A DNA stretch of 51,133 nucleotides from Pseudomonadota bacterium (lineage in GTDB: Bacteria; Pseudomonadota; Gammaproteobacteria; Xanthomonadales; Rhodanobacteraceae), in NCBI GenBank assembly GCA_021827205.1, contig JAKAWV010000022.1, positions 1 to 51,133 on the forward strand, given 5' to 3'. The notes beneath the pieces are model-generated. The model had not been told where the DNA came from. It saw nothing but the letters and a program-made list of their open reading frames with translations, and did not search any database. Shown here in pieces: positions 1 to 6,905 of the stretch (positions within the stretch are counted from its first letter, which is position 1; the number at the start of each line of letters is the position of its first letter). The translations under genes and the position numbers were made by a program.

Positions 1-765
1 ACGGTGGGCAGTGGCGCCACGGTGGATGGTGGCAACAGCATGGCGCTGACGACGACGACGGGCGATCTGACCATCAACGGCACTGTCCAGGGTACGACGA
101 CCACGCTCAAATCGGCGGGCGCGATCAGCGAGGGTGTCGGCGGCAACATAACGGCGGGCACGTTGACCGGCAGTGCGGCGGGGCCGACGCTGCTTGGCAG
201 AGCTACCGCGCATCGTGACAACCACGTCAGTGTTCTTGGCGGCTTTTCGTCGCCGGCCGGTTTCAGCTTCACCAATGATCAGACGCTGACGCTGGCTTCG
301 GTGGGAGGTAGTGCGTATACGGTCGATACTGGAACCGCGCCGCTCTACCTGTCGGTCAGCAATGGCAACTTGTTGCAGATCGGCAGCACACCGCTGTATG
401 ACGGGACCGGCATCTTTTCCTCAACGGGCGGAATCGGGAGTCCATCGGCGCCAATCTATGTAGTCAGTGCGAATTCGCAATTCGTGGCGATGGTGGGGAT
501 ACCGCCAGCCTATTTTTATGCGGTCAATCAACAAGGCGTGATTATTCCGGTGGCTGGCCAGTTGAGCGTCAATGTGCCGGGTTCGGCTCTGGCTAGTCGT
601 GCGCAGAATTCCAACAGTCATGCTTACGGTTATGTTGATGCGAGCGTGGTCTCGGCAAACTATCGCCCCTACGGCATCGTCCCGCCCGGCATCCGTTTGC
701 CTGCCGATCAACAATCGTGCTCACCCGAAGCCTATCCGGACAACTGCCGGAACGGGACGCAGTGA
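1..765 (+). CDS. C-terminal end of a large repetitive exoprotein (filamentous haemagglutinin-like), 5'-truncated by the window edge
   Basis: The frame is open from the first base and stops at TGA 763-765, so only the last ~254 residues are visible. The composition is typical of secreted beta-helical adhesins: rich in Gly, Thr, Ser and Ala, with short repeated beta-strand units (TTTTGDLTINGTV, then LTLASVGGSAYTV) and almost no Cys until the tail. The final ~60 residues are Pro/Tyr-rich and end with two Cys. No autotransporter beta-barrel follows, which fits a two-partner-secretion type exoprotein exported by a separate TpsB pore. Family-level inference only; a large cell-surface protein with filamentous haemagglutinin-type repeats is the best description. 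The next gene, 138 bp downstream on the same strand, encodes an exported protein and may be co-expressed. Confidence 0.6.
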   Translation, partial: TVGSGATVDGGNSMALTTTTGDLTINGTVQGTTTTLKSAGAISEGVGGNITAGTLTGSAAGPTLLGRATAHRDNHVSVLGGFSSPAGFSFTNDQTLTLASVGGSAYTVDTGTAPLYLSVSNGNLLQIGSTPLYDGTGIFSSTGGIGSPSAPIYVVSANSQFVAMVGIPPAYFYAVNQQGVIIPVAGQLSVNVPGSALASRAQNSNSHAYGYVDASVVSANYRPYGIVPPGIRLPADQQSCSPEAYPDNCRNGTQ

Positions 766-903
766 ACATGGTGATGGCGCCCGGTTGCGTTGCTGGATAC
801 GGGCATCGAGGCTCGCGTCGCCAGCCTGCGCACCCGCCGTTGCAAAGTCAGGGGGTGATGCGGACGATGTCGACCGGCTGATACGCTGAAGGTGAGGGTA
901 ACG

Positions 904-2034
904 ATGAAATGCACGCGCCGGATCTCGTGGCTGCTGGCAGGCGCGATGCTTGCCATCCTTGCATGGCCCGCGAGTTCGCAAGTTCCTCCGCAACTGACCG
1001 CCGCACGGGCTATTCATGAACTGGAGTCCGCCCGGGATGGTTTGAGCAAGCGTCTGCATGCGTCATCGAGCGGATCACTCGAGAGCGCGGATCAAGGCCT
1101 CAAGGCCATGCTCGATGCGCTGCGCGCGAAGCCTGCAAGCGACTTGCGTCAGGCACTCGTTGCGCTCAGCGCCGGAGAGCGGGGACTGGTATTGCGCGCG
1201 CATGCCGCGGCACAACGTGCGCAAGATTATTTGAAGGCATCGAGCGGATGTCTCGGCGCCGAGGACGCGGCCATGGCCGCAGTATTGGCATCTTCGGTAC
1301 AACAACTGGCGGATACATCGGGCGGGTCCAGCGCCAACAATCCGGCGGTGATCGACGCGATCGAGTCCACCAGTCAGCATCCGCTGTTTGTCATCCGTCA
1401 CGGCAGCAAGTTGCACGCCATCACTGTGATCGGGGTGAATCTGACCGACCCCCAATGCGCTTATCCACGGGTCACTGTCACCAATGCGCAGGGCGTACCG
1501 CTGGATCAGCAGCCAACGATCGAAGCCGCACTGCCAACGCGTATCCAATTGAATTGGCCGGGCGCGGCCGAGCTTGCACCGGGCAGTTACGTGCTGCATG
1601 TGGTACCCAAGAAAAAACATTTCCTGTTTGGTTGCTCAGCGCAGCCACAGGCGCTGAGTACACTGCAGGTGATAGCAACACCGCAGTTCGTGGTGGATTA
1701 CACCCTGAATGCCGTGTGCCGCAGTAGCGACAAAGCCAATGCGACAGCGCGCGATGTGGTCCTCGGATCCGGTGAGCTGGGACCGATCAGCATCGACCAG
1801 ACGACCGCCGCCAAGACCATCGACATGTCGGCCTGTGCCGATCCTGTGCGTTATACGCTGGCGGCCAAGGTCAGTTACGGCGACGGCAGCAGCAGCTCGG
1901 TCGGGCCGATCACGCAAGCCGCTGACGCCAACATTACTGTCGGACTCCGCGGCGGGTTGTCGTTGACCTGGGATCCATCCTTGCAGCAGTTGTTTGCGCG
2001 CCTCGGTGCGAATCGGTGTTTGGGGGTCCATTGA
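904..2034 (+). CDS. Exported protein of unknown function with helical N-terminal half and IPT/TIG-like beta region
   Basis: Predicted 376 aa. ATG 904 is preferred over GTG 892 because a purine-rich site (AAGGTGAGGG) lies just upstream and the protein then begins with a clean signal peptide: MKCTRR, a hydrophobic stretch LLAGAMLAILAW, and a likely cleavage near PASSQ. Residues ~30-130 are Ala/Leu-rich and helical. From ~residue 150 there are strand-rich segments (VIRHGSKLHAITVIGVNL) resembling IPT/TIG-type immunoglobulin-like folds, with several Cys that could form periplasmic disulfides. I recognise no specific family. It follows the exoprotein fragment on the same strand, so a role at the cell surface is plausible but is inference. 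The gene converges on tssA. Confidence 0.6.
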   Translation: MKCTRRISWLLAGAMLAILAWPASSQVPPQLTAARAIHELESARDGLSKRLHASSSGSLESADQGLKAMLDALRAKPASDLRQALVALSAGERGLVLRAHAAAQRAQDYLKASSGCLGAEDAAMAAVLASSVQQLADTSGGSSANNPAVIDAIESTSQHPLFVIRHGSKLHAITVIGVNLTDPQCAYPRVTVTNAQGVPLDQQPTIEAALPTRIQLNWPGAAELAPGSYVLHVVPKKKHFLFGCSAQPQALSTLQVIATPQFVVDYTLNAVCRSSDKANATARDVVLGSGELGPISIDQTTAAKTIDMSACADPVRYTLAAKVSYGDGSSSSVGPITQAADANITVGLRGGLSLTWDPSLQQLFARLGANRCLGVH

Positions 2035-2075
2035 CTCGCTGGGCGCGAGCTTGGGACGAGGCGGCGGCGGTTGCG

Positions 2076-3119
2076 TCAGCCTTCGTCAACAGAACCAGCG
2101 ATCAACTTGAGCTCGGAAAGCCCACCGGGTGCGAGGTCTTTCATCAGGTCAACGAAACCCGCGCCCACCAGGCGTTGCGCGCGGCGCAGCAGCAATGGTA
2201 CCGGGCTGGATGGCTCGCGCTTGGCGTAATACTCACAAAGCTCGTCCAAGCGGCGCATGACGTCCTGCGGGCCATCGATACGTGCGGGTGACGCATTGGT
2301 TCCGCCGGTACCTGCGGGAGCCGTGCCACCATCGTCGGTCACGGCTGCATCCGCTTGCGCCGGCATTCGCCGTGCGACCTGCGTTTCGAGAAACTTGAGC
2401 AGTTCGCGATGATCCACGAGTAGTGGTTTGAAGTCCGGCCCCGCTGTGCCGACCTTGTCATTGAATATACGGTCGATGGCAGTAGCGTGCTCCAGAGCCG
2501 CACCAGTTGCTGTGAACGCATCAAGCAGGTCTTGCTCGGGGCAATCCATGCAGCAGGCTTCGACTTCCGTCAGGGTTGGCGCTTCACCGGATTGCTCGCT
2601 GCTGGCGCTCATCTTCAGCGTGCCATTGGCAATTCGCAGGCTGCGCAGGGAAAACTGCCCCAACCGTGGCGAGCGTACAAACGTCGCGGCGCGGAAATAG
2701 CCCAGCACACCAAGCGGGTCGGCGAGCGTGGTTACGCAGTTGACCCGAGCGGTCGGATCGTTGTCGTCTTCGGCATCCAGTTGCGGATAAACGCCGTCCC
2801 AGAAATTTTCGAGCAGTCCGCGGACAAGCGCGAGTCCCGCGACCCAACCAGGCAGTCCCCGGGACTGCAACCATGCCGTCGTCAAATGGATCGCCGCACG
2901 CAGATCTTTGGAGCGCTCCAGGATGCCTTTTGCGAGCGTTTCCACCTGCTCCCACGCAGGCTCTTCAGCGGCCTTAACACTGTCGCCGATGGCGCGTTCG
3001 GCCTTGGGTGTCGCAACGCGCTCCAACTCGAGCAATTGCGCGTCGTATTCGAGATTTTCCCCAGCCGGGGATTCCTCGCTGATTGGCGCCAGCAGGGAAC
3101 CCAAATCGTACTGTGTCAT
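2076..3119 (-). CDS. tssA: Type VI secretion system protein TssA (ImpA N-terminal domain family), standing alone
   Basis: 347 aa from ATG 3119, which has GGAG about 10 nt upstream; a TTG at 3134 is less likely. The N-terminus (LGSLLAPISEESPAGENLEYD) is the diagnostic ImpA_N motif, in which the Pro-x-Gly-x-Asn/Asp-Leu-Arg/Glu-Tyr pattern precedes a helical domain. The conserved LxxAWLQSRGLPGWVAGLALVRGLLENFWDGVYP-type region lies at ~85-120. A low-complexity Ala/Gly/Thr linker near 250-275 leads to a short C-terminal helical domain (DVMRRLDELCEYY, PVPLLLRRAQRLV). TssA proteins cap or organise the T6SS baseplate and sheath during assembly. No tssB, tssC, hcp, vgrG or clpV is adjacent, which is unusual. 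The partners may lie beyond the window or elsewhere on the chromosome. Confidence 0.88.
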   Translation of the reverse strand: MTQYDLGSLLAPISEESPAGENLEYDAQLLELERVATPKAERAIGDSVKAAEEPAWEQVETLAKGILERSKDLRAAIHLTTAWLQSRGLPGWVAGLALVRGLLENFWDGVYPQLDAEDDNDPTARVNCVTTLADPLGVLGYFRAATFVRSPRLGQFSLRSLRIANGTLKMSASSEQSGEAPTLTEVEACCMDCPEQDLLDAFTATGAALEHATAIDRIFNDKVGTAGPDFKPLLVDHRELLKFLETQVARRMPAQADAAVTDDGGTAPAGTGGTNASPARIDGPQDVMRRLDELCEYYAKREPSSPVPLLLRRAQRLVGAGFVDLMKDLAPGGLSELKLIAGSVDEG

Positions 3120-3548
3120 GAGCGCAATCTCCAAGTCCGGAGCACCGCCGCATAGTATCCCAAGGGCATCAGGCGCGGCTGCTCATTCACTTCGTCCGCC
3201 CTTCGTATCTGTAGCCTGAGGAGGTGACCAGTGTGCGTGAAATCTGAATCGAGGCCAGGCTACGAGCCCGGCTTTTTGTTGTTGGTTTTTCATGAATTGT
3301 CGCGGGCAGCGGGGCGCCTCGCATGCTGTGCGGGTCTGCGTGGCGGCACATGTATATCGATCGTGATCGTCGCCATGCCGGCGCGGTGCGCGGGGTCTTG
3401 ATGATGGGTTGAACTCCGCGCGTTTCGCCGGGTCACAAGGCACGCCCGCTGCAGACCGACGCGAACATCGCGCAGGCGGAGGGCGCTATCGAGGCCGCTG
3501 TTGGCCTCCCACGCCGCGCGCTGCGCGGCCCGCACCCAAGGACCGACC
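3120..3548. other. 429-bp intergenic region between divergent tssA and the SPFH gene; no gene assigned
   Basis: This interval must hold the promoters of tssA (minus) and of the SPFH operon (plus). No convincing -35/-10 pair stands out on either strand. All three minus-strand frames are open across roughly 3195-3260. One of them, a GTG at 3190, would encode 24 residues and end in an ATGA overlap with the tssA start, so a short coupling leader is conceivable. On the plus strand an imperfect 7-bp hairpin (CCAGGCT / AGCCCGG) near 3253-3270 is followed by a T-rich run. I see no conserved protein here. Confidence 0.4.
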
Positions 3549-4397
3549 ATGGCACTGACGCGGCAAGTGATCTCCACCCTCAAGGACGACGGCACCGACA
3601 TCATGGGGCCGGATATCCTCGGCTTTCATTATCCCGATGCAAGCATCGTTTCCGGCAGTCTGCTGACTGTCGAGGCTAACCATTTCGCGGTGCTGAAATC
3701 GCGCGGCGCGGTGCTGGCCGTGTACGACACCGGGCAATACCCTGTGCAGACCCCGGACAAGCCGCTACTGGGCGGTTTTGTCACCGGTTTCTTCGGTGGC
3801 AATTCGCCGTGGCAGTACGAGGTGTTGTACGTCAATCGCGCCAAGTTGCTGGTACGCAATACCGGCGTGGCGACCTCGGCCGAGATGGCCGAGATGACTT
3901 ACACGGTGGACTACTACATCCACGTGGACAGCAAGGATGATGCGCTCAAGTTGACCACGCACATGCCTTTCGGTGGGCACTACATCAAGGCCGAGGAAGT
4001 GGCGAGCTACGCCGGGCCAGTGGTGGAGCAGGCGATCAACCAGGTGATCCAGGTGACGCCGATGGAACATATCAACGAGCACATCCACGAGATCGTGGAG
4101 CTGGTGAAGGAGCACATGAGCGCCTTTCTTGCGGTGTACGGCATCACCTTGAATGACGCCAAGGTGCTGGTGCTGCCCAAGGACGAGCGCATGCGCGAGC
4201 TGATTTCACTGCGTGCGTTCGGGCTCACCGAGATCGAGGCGGTGCGCTACTACACGGCCTTGAAGATGGCCGAGAAGGGCCTGGTCTCGGCGCCGAATGC
4301 GGCCTGCGGAACGCCGTTCCAGATCGGCGGTGCCACCATGGGCACGTACCCGATTCCCTCAGGCGATGCATCCGCGCCGCTGACCGGCAAACCGTGA
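3549..4397 (+). CDS. SPFH/Band 7 domain protein, YdjI (virion core protein)-like
   Basis: 282 aa from ATG 3549. The region around residues 15-110 (GPDILGFHYPDASIVSGSLLTVE, then VLKSRGAVLAVYDTGQYPVQT) matches the soluble YdjI-type SPFH family. In that family a Trp/Phe-x-Tyr/Trp-Pro motif and a 'gPGry'-like turn precede the SPFH core. A helical segment follows at ~150-235, with the KVLVLPKDERMRELISLRAFGLTEIEAVRYY part typical of SPFH C-terminal helices. The last ~40 residues are a flexible Gly/Pro/Ser tail. There is no signal peptide or membrane helix, so the protein is probably cytosolic or membrane-peripheral. SPFH proteins build ring scaffolds on membranes; in Bacillus the relative sits in a PspA-type stress operon. 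It heads a three-gene same-strand set whose other members are unrecognised. Confidence 0.8.
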   Translation: MALTRQVISTLKDDGTDIMGPDILGFHYPDASIVSGSLLTVEANHFAVLKSRGAVLAVYDTGQYPVQTPDKPLLGGFVTGFFGGNSPWQYEVLYVNRAKLLVRNTGVATSAEMAEMTYTVDYYIHVDSKDDALKLTTHMPFGGHYIKAEEVASYAGPVVEQAINQVIQVTPMEHINEHIHEIVELVKEHMSAFLAVYGITLNDAKVLVLPKDERMRELISLRAFGLTEIEAVRYYTALKMAEKGLVSAPNAACGTPFQIGGATMGTYPIPSGDASAPLTGKP

Positions 4398-4455
4398 GTT
4401 GCTGTTGCGGCGGCCCACGGCGCAAGCCGGGGGCCGCGCGCGCAAGGAGCTGGAC

Positions 4456-5025
4456 ATGACCGAGTTCAAGGCCGTCGCCAATCCCATCGACAGCGCGGGT
4501 TCGACCAAGCAGCTTCTGTCGAACTTGTTCTACGGCTGGGGCTACAACTTTTATCGCAAGGAAAACCAGTTGCGCGCCGACGATTTGCTGGTGCGCGCCA
4601 AGGTCAGCGAAATGCTGGCCGCCGCGCGCGCGCACCTGGCCGATCTGGAGCGTGCGTGGCGCCGCGAGCACCTGCCGGAACCGACGCGCGAGCATCCCTA
4701 TGCCGATGCCGCGGCGGTGGCTAGTGCGCAGCAGATGCAGCGCGCGCAGCAATTGATCGAGGCGCTGGAGCTGCGTGTGCGCACCGTCGGCGTGCCCGAG
4801 ATGGATCGCATCAACCAGCGCCATCGCAACGAGCACGACACGCTGCAGCAACTGGTCGGAGTCGATGGCGAGTTGGTGCTGGCCGCCAAAGGTTTCAGCG
4901 ATGCCGCGCTGGCGCAGCGTGATGTCGCCGCACTGGCCATGCAGATGCCGGATCTGCTCGTGCAGTCGGGTCTGGAAAATGGCCTGGCGCAGCGTCAGCA
5001 GGTGCTCTCGGCACTGGCTACCTGA
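4456..5025 (+). CDS. Uncharacterised helical protein, second gene of the SPFH cassette
   Basis: 189 aa from ATG 4456, which has AAGGAG 7 nt upstream, a strong site that rejects the upstream in-frame alternatives. After a short start containing a Tyr/Trp-rich patch (LFYGWGYNFYRKENQLRADD), the chain is almost entirely helical and charged. Heptad-like stretches at ~45-75 and ~85-150 (AAARAHLADLERAWRREH, QMQRAQQLIEALELRVRT) suggest coiled coils. No signal peptide or membrane segment is present. I do not recognise a family. It begins 58 bp after the SPFH gene and precedes the Gly-rich gene, so a physical partnership with the SPFH ring is a reasonable inference. A PspA-like function is possible but the sequence does not prove it. 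Confidence 0.65.
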   Translation: MTEFKAVANPIDSAGSTKQLLSNLFYGWGYNFYRKENQLRADDLLVRAKVSEMLAAARAHLADLERAWRREHLPEPTREHPYADAAAVASAQQMQRAQQLIEALELRVRTVGVPEMDRINQRHRNEHDTLQQLVGVDGELVLAAKGFSDAALAQRDVAALAMQMPDLLVQSGLENGLAQRQQVLSALAT

Positions 5026-5064
5026 ATCTTTCACTATTTTCCCGACAATCCTCGGAACATCCGC

Positions 5065-5481
5065 ATGGACATCCAGACCATCGATCAGCAGTACCAGCAG
5101 TTGCAGACCCAGGATCAGCAGGTGGCGCAGGCGCTGCAAACCCTCGCCGGCAAGTTGCAGTCCGCCGCGCAGGGTGGCGACAACAGCGCACGCGAGTGGT
5201 TGCTGGATTTGCGCGAGGCGGCGCTGACCATTCAAGCCGAGCAGCAGCAAACCACGGCCTTGCTGCAGGCCATTCATGGCATGTGGCAGAACCAGGCGCA
5301 GCAGGCGGCCGCCAATCCGGTGATGGCCGGCTTCGGCGGTACGCCCACCGGCGGCGCTCATCCACAGCAAGGCGGCTTGATGGGCGCGCTGGGCGGGTTT
5401 CTCAACTCGGGTTTCGGCCGTGCCATCGAGATGGGCGCGGGCTTCGGCATCGGCGACGACTTGATCAACAGCATTCTTTGA
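5065..5481 (+). CDS. Small protein with Gln-rich coiled coil and Gly-rich C-terminus, third gene of the SPFH cassette
   Basis: 138 aa from ATG 5065. Residues 1-75 are Gln/Ala-rich and helical (QQYQQLQTQDQQVAQALQT), likely a coiled coil. Residues ~85-138 are Gly-rich (FGGTPTGGAHPQQGGLMG, then LGGFLNSGFGRAIEMGAG) and end in a short hydrophobic helix. Such Gly-rich ends resemble proteins that insert into or coat membranes, but there is no clear transmembrane helix. It lies 39 bp after the helical protein and has the same orientation, so all three genes probably share one transcript. No known family recognised. Confidence 0.6.
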   Translation: MDIQTIDQQYQQLQTQDQQVAQALQTLAGKLQSAAQGGDNSAREWLLDLREAALTIQAEQQQTTALLQAIHGMWQNQAQQAAANPVMAGFGGTPTGGAHPQQGGLMGALGGFLNSGFGRAIEMGAGFGIGDDLINSIL

Positions 5482-5521
5482 GCCGGGACTCGGGACGGGC
5501 GTGCCGCGCGAGGTTTCCGGA

Positions 5522-5534
5522 TTGTCATGCCGAG
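5522..5534 (+). repeat. Copy of a short dispersed element, core TTGTCATGCCGAG
   Basis: The 13-mer TTGTCATGCCGAG is followed by an imperfect palindromic continuation (CGACGCGAACCATCTCGGC), in which GCCGAG and CTCGGC pair. The same 13-mer occurs in inverse orientation at 33431-33443. Both copies lie in the gap between convergent genes, the usual place of small palindromic interspersed elements. Confidence 0.5.
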
Positions 5535-5597
5535 CGACGCGAACCATCTCGGCGCCCGGATGCGCGGCATGGCTCGGGCAATCGCTGCACGCGCGCG

Positions 5598-6293
5598 TCA
5601 GGCCGCGGGATCGCCGTCGAGCAGAAAGTCGGTGTACTGAAAGCGCTCCTCGCGCAGTAGCGATGCGCCGCGCTGGATCGGCAAGGCTTGCGCGAACAAC
5701 GGTCCGGCATGGCACAACGTGTGGAACTCGCCGTGCTCGCCGCAGGGGTCGACGGCGGCGGGCAGTGCAGCGAGCAAATCAACATCGAAGACGCGGCCGC
5801 TGAAGCTGGCGTCGAGCTGCGTGGTGTCCACGCAGGTGAGCACGGCCTGGTGACCAGCGGCGATGAAGCTGCGCGCCAGAGTCGCGGTATCCGCGCCCCA
5901 CAGCGGGAATTCGCCCTGCCATCCCAGATCGCCCAACAGCGCCACGCGCCACGCGCGCACATCGGCCAGAAACAGATCGCCGAATGCGATATGTGCCAAG
6001 CCGGGCCAAGCGGCGCGCGCCTGTTCGAGACTGGCGGCAAAGGCTTGCGTGTAGCTGGCGTTGCTGGCTGGCCAGTCCAGCACCGATTCGAGCAGCGGCA
6101 GATCCAGCGCGGCGGCCTGCGCGTGCAGCACGCCGCGACGGATGCCGTGCATGGCGACGCGATCGAACGCGCCGGTCACCGTGGTCAGCAGGCCGACCAC
6201 GCGCCACGCGGGATCGGCGCGTAGACGTTCCAGCGCCATCAGACAATCCTTGCCGCCGCTCCAGGCCAGCAGGATCGGGCGTGACGTGCTCAT
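5598..6293 (-). CDS. Dph6-related ATP pyrophosphatase (diphthine-ammonia ligase family, ATP_bind_4)
   Basis: 231 aa from ATG 6293; a much longer upstream open frame is non-conserved and rejected. The N-terminal LLAWSGGKDCLMALERL is the PP-loop (SGGKD) that binds ATP in the N-type pyrophosphatase superfamily. It is followed by the TTVTGAFDRVAMHGIRRGVL segment characteristic of the Dph6/MJ0570 family. The GDLFLADVRAWR motif near residue 105 and the DTTQLDASFSGR region near 155 also fit. Eukaryotic and archaeal members amidate diphthine on EF2. Bacteria lack diphthamide, so the substrate here is unknown. The nearest gene, hdeD-like, is divergent with only 87 bp between them. The 3' end faces the SPFH cassette. 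Confidence 0.85.
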   Translation of the reverse strand: MSTSRPILLAWSGGKDCLMALERLRADPAWRVVGLLTTVTGAFDRVAMHGIRRGVLHAQAAALDLPLLESVLDWPASNASYTQAFAASLEQARAAWPGLAHIAFGDLFLADVRAWRVALLGDLGWQGEFPLWGADTATLARSFIAAGHQAVLTCVDTTQLDASFSGRVFDVDLLAALPAAVDPCGEHGEFHTLCHAGPLFAQALPIQRGASLLREERFQYTDFLLDGDPAA

Positions 6294-6380
6294 CGCATGC
6301 GGCTCGGTGCGCAATCGCATTGACGCCCATGCGCGGCGCGGCGCAGCATGCGCACTGGCGCGGCCCTTGGAGAACACGAC

Positions 6381-6905
6381 ATGCGCGGCATTGGCTGGAT
6401 CGCCCTGTGGCTGGCGATGATCATCGTCGGTGTATTGGCATTCGCGCTGCCGTTGGCGGCTGGTTTCATTTCCGCGTTGGTGATCGCGTGGCTGCTGGTC
6501 ATCGGTGGCGTGTTCCACATCAGCGCGGGCTTCCATGTGCATCGCGCCCGGAGTCGCGCGCTGCACGTGGCGTTGGGGCTTTTGTACGTGGCCGCAGGAC
6601 TGTATCTGGTGTATGTGCCGGGCATGGCACTGGTCAGCATGACCCTGGTGCTGGCGGTGGTGTTTTTCACCAGCGGCGTGCTGCGCCTGCTGGCCTGGCA
6701 TCGGCATCGGCCCGCGCAGGGCGCGCGCTGGTTGTTGATCGATGGTGTCGTCAGCATCGTGCTGGGATTGATGATCGGGCTGGGTTGGCCGGCCAGCAGC
6801 GCGTGGGCGCTGGGCACGCTGCTGGGCGCGGTGCTGATCGTCAACGGCATCAGCGGATTGATGTTCACCCTGGCATTGCGGCGTTCGGCGCAGCGCCTGA
6901 TGTAG
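6381..6905 (+). CDS. HdeD-family membrane protein
   Basis: 174 aa from ATG 6381, with GGAG about 9 nt upstream. The protein is almost wholly hydrophobic, with six predicted membrane helices in three pairs (IALWLAMIIVGVLAFALPL, then ISALVIAWLLVIGGVFHIS, and so on). This duplicated short-repeat layout, with GxxxL/GxxxG helix contacts, is the DUF308/HdeD fold. In enteric bacteria HdeD contributes to acid resistance at high cell density; most other members have no assigned role. The last 41 bp overlap the 3' end of the convergent GGDEF-EAL gene, so the two stop regions are interlocked. Confidence 0.8.
   Translation: MRGIGWIALWLAMIIVGVLAFALPLAAGFISALVIAWLLVIGGVFHISAGFHVHRARSRALHVALGLLYVAAGLYLVYVPGMALVSMTLVLAVVFFTSGVLRLLAWHRHRPAQGARWLLIDGVVSIVLGLMIGLGWPASSAWALGTLLGAVLIVNGISGLMFTLALRRSAQRLM

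Noticed and set aside
769-882. Short plus-strand ATG frame between the first two genes
   Set aside because: About 37 codons, Arg/Gly-rich, no ribosome site of note.
3230-3402. Plus-strand GTG frame at 3230 with a good GAGGAGGTG site
   Set aside because: The translation is Cys/Arg-rich without family features, and the region is also open in other frames.
4225-5715. 496-codon minus-strand open frame across the SPFH cassette
   Set aside because: Leu/Arg/His-rich antisense reading of three well-formed plus-strand genes with ribosome sites.
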